This document shows positions 11,257 to 22,100 of a stretch of DNA of 64,000 nt, piece by piece. A program made the position numbers and the translations under genes. Position 1 is the first letter of the stretch. Every line of letters starts with the position of its first letter. The notes below the pieces were generated by a model, which saw only the letters and a program-made list of their open reading frames with translations, did no database searches and was not told the DNA's origin. Location: contig CM019218.1 of the NCBI GenBank assembly GCA_009741485.1, forward strand, positions 51,752,618 through 51,816,617. Direction: 5' to 3'. This DNA comes from Malurus cyaneus samueli. Its lineage: Eukaryota; Chordata; Aves; Passeriformes; Maluridae.

Positions 11257-12665
11257 AAGCCCTGCTGTGAAGTCTCAGGGCACAGCAGCACAGGGACAGA
11301 ACCTCTGTGTGCCCTGCACAGATGCAGAAAGCTGCTTCCTGCTGCTCCAGTTGTGTTTGAAAGTTGCTGTGGCTGATTTCAGTATGCCTAGGGCCCAACT
11401 GGGAGAGGCCAGAGCTGGGGCTGGGCACTGGGGACAGCATCACCCTGAGCCAGCTGTGCCCCCTCTCAGAGCTCCCCAGGGCTGGGCAGCTGCTCCCAGC
11501 CCTGTGCTCTGCAGAGGGAACAGCCTGGGGCTGCAGAGCTGCCCCACAGCTCTGCTGCAGCTCTGCCTGCACAGGAGGGGCTTCACGCCTTGGACCCCCA
11601 GCCCTGGGGGCAAGAGGTTGGGCTGGGGCGAGAGGAGAGAGAGGGCTTGCTCAGAGGAAGTGGCTGCACTGGAGGGGGATCCTGGAAAGATTTCTGAATT
11701 CTACCTCCAAAACCATTCCCAGGTTTTGCTTTCTCTCATTGCTTGATCATATCCCTGCTGCCTGGGCCTTTTCCTCTTGAGTGATGTTCCCTGTGCTGTG
11801 ACTTTTTCCCACCAGTGCTCACAGACCCCATCCCAGGCTCTGCCCTCACCTTGGCCCTACAGACACTCCAGTGTGCAGGGCCCTGGCTCGGGGCAGCTCC
11901 CTGTGTGCAATGGTAAAAGGTCTGGGGTTGGGGTAGAAACCCCATCTGGAAATTCCACCCCCCTCAGCTGCTCCCTTCCCTCCCAAACCCTCCAGCTGAG
12001 AGGGACACAAAAAGCAGAGATTCCCAGTTGAAATAAGAACCATTTACCTGAGCAAGGAGAGAAGAAGTGAACAGTAACAGCATCAACAGTAATAACCGAA
12101 GTGTACAAAAGAGAAGGTGCTTTAGAGACCAGAAGGTGTTCACCAACTGAGGCTCCACCAGACAAAGAACAGCCCTGGCCCCTTCATGGGAGCCCTTTTC
12201 TTCCACCCCAAGACATGACGCCTTTTCTCCCGGCTTTAAAACACAAGAAAATGGGAAGTTGATCTGTTAGGAAGAGCCATGGCAGGGCTGGGGTGGGTGG
12301 GAGCAGCCGGATGAGCTCTGCCAGCAGCTCTCAGCTTTCCCTGGCCAGAGGAAAGGGGCTGGATCCGGCTCCATGGATCGCTCAGGCGGTGATTCCTGCT
12401 GGGATGAGAGTGGGTCACGGTGTCACCCTGTCCCTGTCCCCATCCCGCTGGATGGACCTGGCTGTGGAGCCCATGGAGAGCGGGAGCTCCAATCCCTTCC
12501 TGGAATCCCACCCTGATCCCGCTCCATATCTGCAGTCACGCCGACAGTCCCTGCATCTGAAGATCCATGAGATTCCAGCACGGATCACACACCAGGATTA
12601 AATGCAGGTTCCATCCTGGGATCCACACAAGGGGATCCAGAGCCAGATCCACCACTGGCACTCAC

Positions 12666-12703
12666 TGGCTCTTGCATTGTATCCATTCCTCTTCCTCTTC
12701 CCC
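12666..12703 (-). CDS. Possible MHC class I cytoplasmic-tail exon (right arm copy)
   Basis: Same short basic exon as 4651-4687, here about 100 bases downstream of the transmembrane exon, where a class I tail exon belongs. The donor gtgagt is clear; the acceptor is not. Confidence 0.4.
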
Positions 12704-12803
12704 ATGGAAAAACAGTGGGATCAGCACCCGTGATGTAGGATTCCTGGAACACAGCTGGGCGAACCCACACCCTTTTCTGAGGTTCCCTCATCCCAGTTTT
12801 TAC

Positions 12804-12906
12804 CGGATTGGAGCTTCCTGACACCAAACGTAAATCCAGTGAGGATGACGATGGCAGCGATGACAGACACAGTGACTACCAGTGTGAGATTCCTGCCAGA
12901 TTCTGG
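12804..12906 (-). CDS. MHC class I transmembrane exon
   Basis: Minus-strand exon of 103 bases with a clean acceptor (cacag) and a gtaaaa donor. It encodes an acidic linker (ESGRN), a hydrophobic span (LTLVVTVSVIAAIVILTGF) and a basic stop-transfer (VRKLQ). This fits the class I transmembrane exon in size and phase (one base beyond whole codons). Together with the alpha-3 exon upstream it marks an MHC class I heavy-chain gene running toward lower coordinates. Product role would be peptide or ligand display at the cell surface, but the gene is incomplete in this window. Confidence 0.7.
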
Positions 12907-13000
12907 CTGTGGGAAGTGCGACATGGAGAGAATGGGGAGGGAAAGCCCCATCCCGCTGTTCCACATTCCCAGTTCCCACATTGCACATTCCCAGCCTCAC

Positions 13001-13190
13001 CCCAGGAGAAGATCCCGGACACCGGCATTCCGCGATGCTCCACCGGGCACCGGTGCTGCTCCCGCTCCTCTGGCAGCCCCTCGATTCCAGCCCAGGTGTG
13101 GAAGGTGCCGTTGCTGTTGGGAACGATCCCCCCCCATGACACTCCCCGGTAGCAGCGGCAGCTCCGCGCCCCCAGCTGGCAGCACCTTCG
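13001..13190 (-). pseudogene. Shrunken MHC class I alpha-3 (Ig-like) exon
   Basis: The minus strand reads SCRCY, VSW, then GIVPNSNGTFHTW, AGIEG, and CPVEHRGMPVSGIFSW before a gtgagg donor. These are hallmarks of the class I alpha-3 domain, including the second Ig cysteine in CPVEH. About 20 residues between the first Cys and NGTFHTW are missing, the frame shifts near KVL at the 5' end, and the exon is about 190 bases instead of the usual 276 or so. No alpha-1 or alpha-2 exon is found upstream; an LTR lies there instead. Confidence 0.7.
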
Positions 13191-13450
13191 GGGCACAGCC
13201 CAGGGCTCGGGGGCTCCTCCCCACAGTTCCTTTTCTCTCTCCTATTAAAACTATTCCCTCCCATCCCAATCCCCTCCATTCACATTTTTTTTCCCCACAA
13301 TTAAACTTCTTTCCCCGATTAAGCCCTGAGACCCCTCCCTGCCCCTGGCTCCTCCCGGCAGGACTCGACCGGCACCTTCTGAAAACAGCAGAGGAAAGAG
13401 TTCAAAAATTCGTCATTATTTCGATTGATTTTGTTGTTTTCTGGGGGGGG

Positions 13451-13856
13451 TGTGACGAGTGAGGCACGAACTCCATGTAGGCTTGTGAAGACGTGAAGAC
13501 TTTATTGTGCAGTAGTAAATTCCTTATATATCATAAATTAACCTGGAAGTAATTCTACACTACAACACACCCCAATCAATTATCTTGTCTCAGAATATTG
13601 CCTTTTATGGTACTAGGTAAACAATACCTTTTATGGTAGCAAGCAGTGTTCTTTTAGTCTTGCGTGAACTGGTAGTTACAAACTTTTCTTGTGGCTTACC
13701 TACTTCACTCGTGATCAGTTGTGTTTACTAATTCCAAGGCTTCTTCGGCACCAAGGACAGGAGATAGGCCTGACTTTCAAGGTCTGTTGTTCTGCTGTTA
13801 CCACTACCAATATTCTGTAACCTACCGGGAGAACTGTGGGTCAGCACCTCACCACA
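13451..13856 (-). mobile_element. Solo LTR of an endogenous retrovirus
   Basis: 406 bases bounded by tgtgacga and tcaccaca, a near inverted pair expected of LTR ends. On the minus strand an AATAAA sits about 50 bases before the end, as in an R/U5 region. It lies just upstream of the alpha-3 exon, where alpha-2 should be. No clear target duplication was found; a run of eight G abuts the left end. Confidence 0.65.
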
Positions 13857-14545
13857 ACTCTGGGAGGAGAAGAAAGGCTGGGGGGGGGGGGGGGGGAGGA
13901 AAGACAAAAAAAATTATTTATTGAAGAAAAAAAAAAGAAATAAATAAGAATAAAAGCATAAATAAAGGCAAAATACAACATGTAATATAACAGCATGAAA
14001 TAAAACACCATAACATAACCATTTAAAAAAAAATAACAGTAGAGCTTGTTCTGTTGAGACTTGTTTCTTGTCCAAGCTCCAAGCTAGGTCTGAGCAAGAA
14101 ACCAGTGGGGTTGGCAGAAACATTGCTGCTGAGTGGTTGAATATTTCCAAAACTAAAGTATCACGTAGTAACTTGGGTTTGCAGAAGTATATCAAGTAGT
14201 AACTTGGGGTTGCAGAAGTCCCAGAGCACACATTGGATTCCTCATTTTAAGGTGAAAGCTCAACTCCACTTGTGACTCTGCTTTGTAATGATGAATGTAA
14301 AATTTCAACAAATTTCCCATAGAAAGATCCCACAAAAGTTCATATTGTGAGTGCTTCCTCGAGCAGCCCCACATCCTGCCTTGGTTTAGTGGCTCTCAAG
14401 CCCTGGGTGCTTTCCAGCTGCTTCTCTCCAGCTGCCCCAGATCACCGTTAATTCCACGGAATTGAACCAAATCGTCGTGAGTCGGGATAAGGACAAGGAG
14501 AGGTCACTCAGGGATCCATGAGGCACAAGCAGCCCGACGTGGGGA
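13857..14545. other. Non-coding stretch with poly-G, A-rich DNA and a short tandem duplication
   Basis: Seventeen G in a row at 13880-13896 are followed by A-rich DNA to about 14040. At 14158-14219 a 30-base phrase (agtaacttgggtttgcagaagt and variant) occurs twice in tandem. No gene seen. Confidence 0.55.
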
Positions 14546-15080
14546 AATGAACTGAATTTGGGACTGAGCAAATCAGAACAGGAGAGTGAGGAGTAAAATA
14601 AACCCTGAAAGAACATTCTCCGACTTCTTTCTTTGCCGGACTCTTTATCCCGGTTCCTCCTGTCTGCCCGCGGGGGAGAGAAGGGATGGGAGTCCCGGTC
14701 AGTTCGTGCCGCTGCTTCCCCCTCAGGGACAGGAATCCTTGCCCTGCGTGGTGGTCCCTCCCACGGGGTCAGTCCGTGCCCTGTCCAGCGGGGGTCCCTC
14801 CCACCGTGCGTCACTCCGGGCCCCCAGGGGCGAGCAGTCCGTGCAGCCGGCAACGGCCCGTCAGCGGCAGCGCCGCTCGGTGCCGGGCAGGAGCGGCAGA
14901 AGAAGCCGGGCGGCGGCGGGGGCTGAATCCCGGCAGGAAGGAGAACAACAAGAAGGGGTCGGGGCTCAAACAGGCGCTACGGCCATGGCGGCGCTGCCGC
15001 CCCTCAGGCGCCGTGGAGCCGAGACCGGGGCCGTGGTTGTCCTCGCTCTGACCAATTAGCCCGTGAGAACGACGAGTGAC
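14546..15080. repeat. Interspersed repeat copy 1 (partners 15825-16300, 16395-17005)
   Basis: Shares the ordered phrases ggataatgagaaataaa-like, aaaacacctt-like, ggtcagttc and ggtccctcccac with the two copies further right. The family is probably LTR-derived; I recognise its style from bird genomes but cannot name it. This copy is much richer in CpG than the others. Confidence 0.5.
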
Positions 15081-15560
15081 GGCAGAATCAGCCAATGGAA
15101 GCGAGCGGCGGGCTCTGCACACGGCACAGCCCCGCCCCGCGCTCTCAGGCTCCCTCCCCCGGGCTGTGTGAGGGGAAAGCCAGAGACGAGGAACAGCCCT
15201 GGAACGGGACTGGACCCAAGCCGGGATTGATCTGAAAATAGCGAGGAAGTTCTCCGGAGCTCCCTTTGGTGAGTGCAGGAGGGGAGAGATTTCTGGCAGA
15301 AAACTCCCCAAATCGTTTTTGCCCAGATTGGAAAGAACAAACCAAAGCAAACTGAGGTGGGACCCCCCAGCAGCGCCTCTCTGGCTGCTCGAGGGTGCAT
15401 GAGCAGACTGGGAGCACTGGGAAGGGGCCCCGGCTCGGGGCGCAGCCCCCGGGGCAGCCCCACGGCCCCCACGGCAGCTCCGAGGCTCCGCCAGCCGGGA
15501 TGGAACGAGGGAAGGGGAGCAGGGAAGGGACGGGGCTGCCGGCACCAGGGACCGCAGGGG
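14600..15560. promoter_or_regulatory. CpG island with CCAAT and GC boxes
   Basis: CpG is not depleted here, unlike the flanks. CCAAT elements are at about 15051 (accaattag) and 15094 (gccaatgg), a GC box (ccccgccccgc) is near 15131, and a gtgagt donor follows at about 15269. This is the look of a TATA-less promoter with a first exon on the plus strand, but no downstream coding exon was recognised. Confidence 0.45.
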
Positions 15561-15824
15561 CACTTCACAAATGTTTAACGCAAAAGAAAAAACAATAAGG
15601 AAGACAAAAGCAACAGCAACAGTGGCACCATAGCACAGGGCCACATGAGGACATGTCACATTGCAGTGGGGTCACGCTGGCCCCATGCCAGGCACCCACC
15701 AAAGCTGCCCTCTTGCTCCCCTCCACAGCCACACAGGGGAGAGAAAATTGAACCAAGGGTTCATGAGTTAAGGACTGGGAGAGATCCCTCATCAAACACC
15801 ATCATGGGCAAAACAGGCTCGAAA

Positions 15825-16300
15825 TTGGAGATGTGAATTGAATTTATTGCTAACAAACTCAGAGCAGGATAATGAGAAATAAGACCCTTAAAAACACCTT
15901 TCCCACACCTCTCACTCCTTCCAGCTCTAGCTGCTATCCCAGCAGTGCAGGGAGATAAGGAATGGGGACCATGGTCAGTTCATCCCCTGTGGCTTCTGCT
16001 GCACCCTGGGGTCCCTCCCACAGGAGAGTTCTCCAGGAACTTCTCCAGCTGAGTCCATCCCACAGGCAAGAGCCCCATTCACACTGCTGCAGCCCCGTGG
16101 GTCACTGCCATGGGGTCAGTCCTGCAAGGACAGGCTGCTCCAGCAGGGGCTCCTTCAGGGGCTGTGGGGGCATCTCTGCAGAAATGGAAAGGAAAAGGAG
16201 GAGCAGGAGATGCACGACGTTCACCGCCCACTCTGTCCGCTGTGGCTCCGGGAGCATCACCCACCCTGCATCCCGCAGGTGAGCGGGGAGGGGGAGCTCA
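15825..16300. repeat. Interspersed repeat copy 2
   Basis: Contains ggataatgagaaataaga, aaaacacctttcccac, ggtcagttcatc and cctcccacaggaga in the order seen in copies 1 and 3. Likely ERV/LTR-derived. Confidence 0.5.
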
Positions 16301-16394
16301 CCTCTAATCTATCGGGTGGTCCCCAAGAGGCATTTTTTGAGGGGCTTGTTTGGAGCTCGCACATTCTGGAATTGAGGGCAAAACAGGGTCAGCT

Positions 16395-17005
16395 TAGAGG
16401 TACAAAGTAAATGTATTACTGATGAAGTCAGAGGAGGATAATGAGAAGTAAAATAAGCTTTTAAAACACCTTTTCTACCCCCACCCCTTCCTCCTTCCCA
16501 AAGCAGAAGGAAACGGTGGTGTTTGGGTCAGTTCATCATGCAAGCTTTTCTTTCACTACTCAGGCACAGGAGTCGTTCCCCTATGAGACCGTGGGGTCCC
16601 TTCCCACAGGAGACTGTTCTCTGTGAACTTCTCCACTGTGGCTCCAATCTCATGAGCAGCAGTTCTTCCTAAACTGCTGTGGCGCGGGTCCCTCATCCAC
16701 GGGGTGCAGTCCTCCAAGGACAGGCTGCTCCAGCCTGGAAGCGGGGCCCCCTCTCTCCAGCAGGTCTCCCACCGGATCACAGCCTCCTCCAGGCATCCAC
16801 CCGCTCCTGCCTGGGCACCTCCCCCACGGCTGTGAATGGATCTCTGCATCCCCCGTGGACCAACATGGGCTGCAGGGGCACAGCTGCCTCGCCGTGCTCA
16901 TCAGCGCAGGCTGCAGAGGAATCTCGGCTCCAGAGCCTGGAGCACCTCCTGCCCCTCCTTCTCCACTGACCTTGGTGTCTCCAGCTTGTTTCCCTCACAT
17001 ATTCT
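16395..17005. repeat. Interspersed repeat copy 3
   Basis: The longest copy, ending in the phrase ggagcacctcctgcccctcc and the segment around cactgaccttggtgtct, which recur in many bird genomes. Divergence between copies 2 and 3 is high, so the duplication or independent insertion is old. Confidence 0.5.
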
Positions 17006-17339
17006 CACCTCTAGCTAGAAAAAAACCTGATCCCCACTTTGATTTGGTTTTCTTTTAACTCTTTGATCATAGGGGTGTGACCACCATTTCTTACTGGCCC
17101 AGCCTTGGCCAGCAACACATCCACCTTTGGAGCCCACAGGATTGGCTTTGCCAGGCATGTTGGAAGCTTCTGGCAGCTTCTCACATGTCCTGGTTTTACT
17201 CGGTCTGATTTTTGGTGGTGGGGGATGGGACCAAGAAACCACAAAGGTAGCTCCTGTGACAAAGTTCTAGAAGCTTTCTCCTTCTTCTCCAGCAAAAGGA
17301 ACTCTGTCCCCTGTGTTTTAGAGCCAATCCATTGTGGCT

Positions 17340-18506
17340 CTGAGGTTGACGAATAGGCTGCTGGTCAGGCCTGGGCCAATTGCACAGGCTAGTTACATCT
17401 CTGTGATGATGTATGGTCTTGTACTTAAGAAGAATTCAAAACAAGATAGGGGCAGCCGCCATGTAGTTTTTAGGTTGTTAGTATTTAGTTTTAGTATCGT
17501 GCACTGGGGAAAAACAGAGCAGGAGGGTGAGGAGATGTAAGAAAAAAAATGGAGACCCAAGATCACAGTAAGAAGAAGACAGGTAATGTTGTGCTGTGCT
17601 GTGGTTCTTGAACATGGAGAAAACAAGCTGTTCTCAAAAGGACTATTTTTTCAATGGGAGACCTGTATAGAAAAGAGAGCGACCTTGCTCTGAGGAAAAA
17701 AAGCCTGGCCTTTGTAGACTGGACTGAACTGATTAGAAGCCAAAAAAACGGGGGAAGAGGCCTGGTTCCCCCTCACGTCTGAAGCGAGTTGATACTAAGA
17801 AGAAATTGTGTTCCGTGGGGGGAAGAGGTGCCCCCACCCCATGTCTGAAGCAAGTGGATGCTTAGAAGAAGCTGTATTCTGCCAGAAGATTTGTGATAGT
17901 GGCCTTACGCCGTCAAAACAATGCAGTTTGGCCTTGAAGAACATTCTTTCCTTTCTCCTACCAGGTAAAGAAAAGAATCCCATGCCATCAGCAGTTATAC
18001 ACTGACTTTCTTGGGAGAAGACCTTCCTCAGCTTAGAGCTGTAAGAACGCTTCTCCAGTGATGCTGGATGATAACCGTAATGAGTAGTTTGAGCTATGTT
18101 AGAATTTTCATCCCTGCCCCTTTTTGCACCCGGGAAGGCATGTGGAGTGGAGAGGGACAACCTGAGAAAGAGACAGGTCCCTGGAAAGAATAACAGGTGT
18201 CTTAAAATGTCTCTTTTTATTTTCTTCTCCTTGCAAATTTTTCCCTATCTTTGTTCCCCTCTCAGGTGCGGTAGTATTCTTAGTAGTTTTTCATAATAAA
18301 TCTATTTTGCAACCTCAGTTACTCAGCCTGTGTAATCATCTTCTGGAGCATATACATATCTTTCCATTATGTTATGATATCTAAAAGTCATAAATTTTAG
18401 TGTTAATTGGGGTTTTTTTGCTCTCTCTTCTGCCTCTCCAGTGGAGGGGTAGGGAACGCCATGGGTGTGGTGCTTTTGGCTTTTCGGTCAAGTTCAAACC
18501 ACAACA
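17340..18506 (+). mobile_element. LTR-like element ending in ccacaaca
   Basis: An AATAAA at 18295-18300 is followed by a T-rich U5-like tail that ends at ccacaaca (18499-18506), a typical LTR 3' terminus. The 5' boundary was not found. An internal direct repeat (gggaagaggcctgg.. / gggaagaggtgccc..) covers about 17750-17870. Confidence 0.45.
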
Positions 18507-19340
18507 GTATGCTTTTCAACTGCAACTTTGAATGCTAAGAACAGACATTCAGACAGGCAGCCAGCCAGCATGAATAAGAAGATGTGCTTTAGAGCACGTC
18601 TGAGTAGTTTGCACAAACTTCCCTCAGTCTTTTAACACTCCCATAGCATCTTTAGCCTCCCATGGTTTGGGCCCAATACCTGTCCAAGTTTCCAGCTTGT
18701 CCCACCATGTGCTCCGTGGTTCCTGCATTCACCCTGGTCGCTCCACAGGTGAAGCCACAGCCCGAGGTTCCTTCTTACAGAATGTCTCTACCAATGCACT
18801 ACGACATGGTTGCAGCAGCAGAAATAGCAAAGCCTCTGTTCTATGGGTATTGTCCAGCAATAGCACAAACACAAAATATGAACTTTAAAAGGACAATTAC
18901 AATGTACACACTGTGCCACTTAAAAGTGTAAGGCTCTGGTCACGCCCTCTGGTCACACACACACACACACATGGACACAGAAAAACACTACTAAGTTCCC
19001 ACATAAGGTGGGCACCTGGACTAAATCTTGACCTCCCATATGCCACACCCTCACATGGAACAGTGTCTCTCAGTGCAGCTACATGCTTCACTCTCATGGT
19101 GCAGCCCCACACTAAGCTGACCAAGCCCTGTTCTTTTCACATGCACACACACACACACACACACACATGCGTACACACACACAGACACACCCCAACCTCT
19201 CTTGGTGCAGCTATCCATTTCACTCTCTTGGTGCAACCACACGCTCCACTGCCCAAGCCCTATCTGGTTTTTATTTTTTTAGTTTTTTTGCTCTGGGTAT
19301 CCATCCAGTCATCCTCCTTGTCATTAATGCTAGGGTTCTA
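18507..19340. repeat. Region with two CA microsatellites
   Basis: Short (CA)n tracts at 18953-18971 and 19143-19168, embedded in diverged repeated phrases such as ctctcatggtgcagcc / ctcttggtgcagct. No gene seen. Confidence 0.6.
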
Positions 19341-19344
19341 GAGG

Positions 19345-19625
19345 TTGTCTGTGCACAAAAAATCTGAAATGCTGTTGTGATTGCAAAGCAAATTATCAGT
19401 TGCTGTAGCAAATAATACATACCACCCCCTGGATTCGTGAAAAGCTCCTGAGCAGAAGCAGATGGAGCATGGTGCCCAGGGGGGAGGGGCAGGTAGGCTG
19501 TGCACCTTCAGGACATCCCCTGGATCAAAGTCGTGCACATCATGTCATCCTCTCCTTTCTACCCCAGAACCACACCTTATATCTCCTCCTCTTGGAGTGG
19601 AATTTTTATGACACAGTTCCCAGTT
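19345..19625 (-). mobile_element. LTR remnant (related copy at 25970)
   Basis: Matches 25970-26240 in the same orientation (attgcaaagcaa, ggattcgtg, gagcatggtgc, cctggatcaaag). The right-hand copy carries AATAAAA on the minus strand, so the LTR points left. Boundaries are approximate. Confidence 0.5.
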
Positions 19626-19744
19626 TAGCTAACTGTTTATTGGGAATTGTGTATTATTCAGGCGAAAGCATTGAGGGGCAGAGATCCACCTATTGCTGTC
19701 ACTCAGCTTACAAGAGAGGGGCCACACACAGCCCCTGCAACTAG

Positions 19745-20015
19745 GACTGCTCCTGGGATGTGTATGATATCATCACGGGCCTAGCTCTTCAGGCTCTACA
19801 TCGGCTCCCATGTGGGGGAATTGATGCTAATTTGTCATTTGCTAAGATTTTACAAGGCCCCACTGAATCTTTTGTGCAGTTTTTTGATAGATTGCAAGCC
19901 GCTCTTTCATGGCAAGTAGATAATGATGATGCTAGAAGCATTTTACTGAGGCAACTTGCAAATGAGGATTGCAGAAAAACGCTACTCACAATTCGCAATC
20001 CACACTTGTGAGATA
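19745..20015 (+). pseudogene. Gag capsid fragment of a class II ERV
   Basis: An 83-codon frame contains KILQGPTESFVQFFDRL, the major homology region of retroviral capsid, followed by an Asp/Ala/Arg helix and NEDCRKTL, the pattern at the C-terminal end of beta/alpha-type capsids. No protease or polymerase follows. It is a short remnant on the strand opposite to the adjacent LTR remnant, so the two are probably separate insertions. Confidence 0.65.
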
Positions 20016-20204
20016 GCAGAGATGGTCAGAGTGTGTCAGAATGTGGGTTCTATGGCCCATTATGCTAGTTCCCTGGCTGCAGCTTTAGCCTCTCACCTCC
20101 AAGCCCTGGAGAGGGGAGTGGGGAAGTTATTTCTATTGCCAGCACTGGCTTTTTATTCTAGGATTTTTTTAGGACCAGTTGCTGGAAGTTTTGAAAGGCT
20201 TTAG

Positions 20205-22100
20205 GATCTTCAAGCTCGAGAAGGTAGGATTGTACACAGGCATTGAGGGAAAGTGAATATCTCCAGGAAATTTGATGCAGTTCAGTGGGTGTGAGTTACA
20301 TTATGCAGCTGGTCACAAAGATATCCTACTGGAATTGCCCTTTCTTTTGCAGACTAAAAACTGGACAGCCAACAATGAAACGGTTTTCTTCCTTCCCTGC
20401 TAAATGCAGGATCACATTCTGTCAACCTGCAAGAGCCAGGATCCACAGCGGAGCTCTTTCACGAGCTGCTCGCACACGAGTGAGGCCGGGCAAGAAAAGC
20501 GCTTGGCTTTTACCGTACACTGTCAGCAATCATCAAAATCACCACACGATAGCGCCGTCGACCTGCAAAAGAACGAAAAGCACCGGGCCTAGCTCGAAAC
20601 CACCCCAAGGGCAGAGCCGAGTTGCAAACATCCCTGCTCTCAAATCAACTGTGTCAGGACAAAAAGATTGCCCTGATCTTCCCCTTCCAAGTGCAAACTC
20701 TTATTTGCGTTGCACTCAAATGGCAGCAAGTATTATTTGTCCCTCACAAATCCTTTCACTCTCGCAGAGTCCGGCTACAAACTTGACAATATCTGGAAAA
20801 AAAAAGCACACAGAATTGCCAGCTGGAAAAGTTCTTGCTGCCTGCAGCTTCAACTGCATCCACAGATTCAGGAGCACACACCCTGCTATCGGCACTTTCC
20901 TTCTCAGCTCTAGGTGCCATCCTAAGCTTTCAGTCTCACAGAGTCAAGATCCAAACTGCAATGTGCCAGGTCAAAAGAACAGCACCAGGGACTGCTCACA
21001 CTCTGAAGGGACCAGGACAAAAAGCACACCAGCTTGGCATTTGAATTCCCAGTGGTAGTCCAACAGGTGTAACCCACAGAATTGCCTGTTAGAAAAAGCC
21101 TTTAAATTCACCAAGACCACCCAAAGCATGGACCCTAACTTTTGCTTTCTTTACCAAAGAGAGGAACTATGTGCCCTTCTCAAATGCAAGACATGCAAGA
21201 CTGATCCACCTCCAGTACTGAGTATGTCCAACAATTGCAGTATCCAGAAGAAGCGAAGTCAGAAATGTCTTGCTGGACTATGCCATCCCATGGTACCTCA
21301 ACATCTGCTTCAGCAACATTGGCACTGTGTCCTTTGCTACCCAAGGAAAGGCACTCTGAGTCACTTGGCCTTGCCTTGCCTTCAGTACCTTGCCCACTTT
21401 GTCCCAGCCTACCCTTGCTTTGCTTGCCTCACCTACATGTGTGCCTTACCTTGCCCTACCTAAAACTTTCTTATTTTATTTTGTTTTGCTTACCACTCTT
21501 TAAGCTTGCCTTCCTTGCAGGCAAGGCAATGCAAACCAAGTGTAGGCAATTGTAGGCAAGGCAGAGGTAGGCAAGGGGCCAGAGTGGTGAAGGCAAAGCA
21601 AATGGAGTGGTAGTTGAAAGAAAGCTCAGAACTTCTAGGCAAGGCTGGCCATAGGAAGGCAAGTCCAGTGATGGGCAGGCCAGGCAGAAAACAGGAATGG
21701 CTGGGCAAGGCAAGGCCCAGGTGGAAGCAGTAGGAAGGCCAGGAGTGGGCCATGGGCATTCAAGGGAATGTAAGGCTAGGGAGGGTTAGCAGGGCAAGGC
21801 AAGGAAACTGTTGGGTTGACAAGGAAAGGCAAGTGAGAGACACAGTTTAGAATTCCTGGTATATGAAAGTGATCAGTACAGACTGCTCTGTCCAGCCTTG
21901 ATCCTGCCTGGACTTAATGGTCTCTAATCTGCACCAGAAACACTTGGCCTGTGTGCTTGCCTTCATATGCAAAAGAATTTTAATTCTGATCCCAGGGCAC
22001 AAGGGCAAAATGTGAATTGCATGGCCAAAATTCAAGATATGCAAGCATTAGTGCCAGACACAAAGGGCCCTGAAAGATGGGTCTGGCTGCCTGGGACCTC
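20205..22100. repeat. Large inverted repeat, left arm
   Basis: Reverse complement, with moderate divergence, of 26520-26852 plus 34403-36400. For example 21300-21785 mirrors 34403-34870, and the cttcaagctcgagaagg phrase at 20208 mirrors the segment near 36350. Inside are diverged tandem units containing phrases like cactttccttctcagctct and agagtccgg. No gene seen; the 257-codon frame at 20285 lies in repeat. Confidence 0.75.

Larger units (their letters stand above)
10825..12765. repeat. Inverted repeat, right arm (partner 4591-6515)
   Basis: Reverse complement of the left arm over its full length. It runs straight into the MHC class I transmembrane exon at 12804, so in this orientation (minus strand) it is the 3' part and 3' flank of that gene. 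Confidence 0.9.

Noticed and set aside
15010..15120. MHC-type S-X-Y promoter module
   Set aside because: TGACG and CCAAT are present, but Y is inverted and the spacing is about one helical turn too short.
20285..21058. A 257-codon frame with Ser/Thr-rich product
   Set aside because: It runs through diverged repeat units, and its mirror copy at 35546 is open on the opposite strand only in part.
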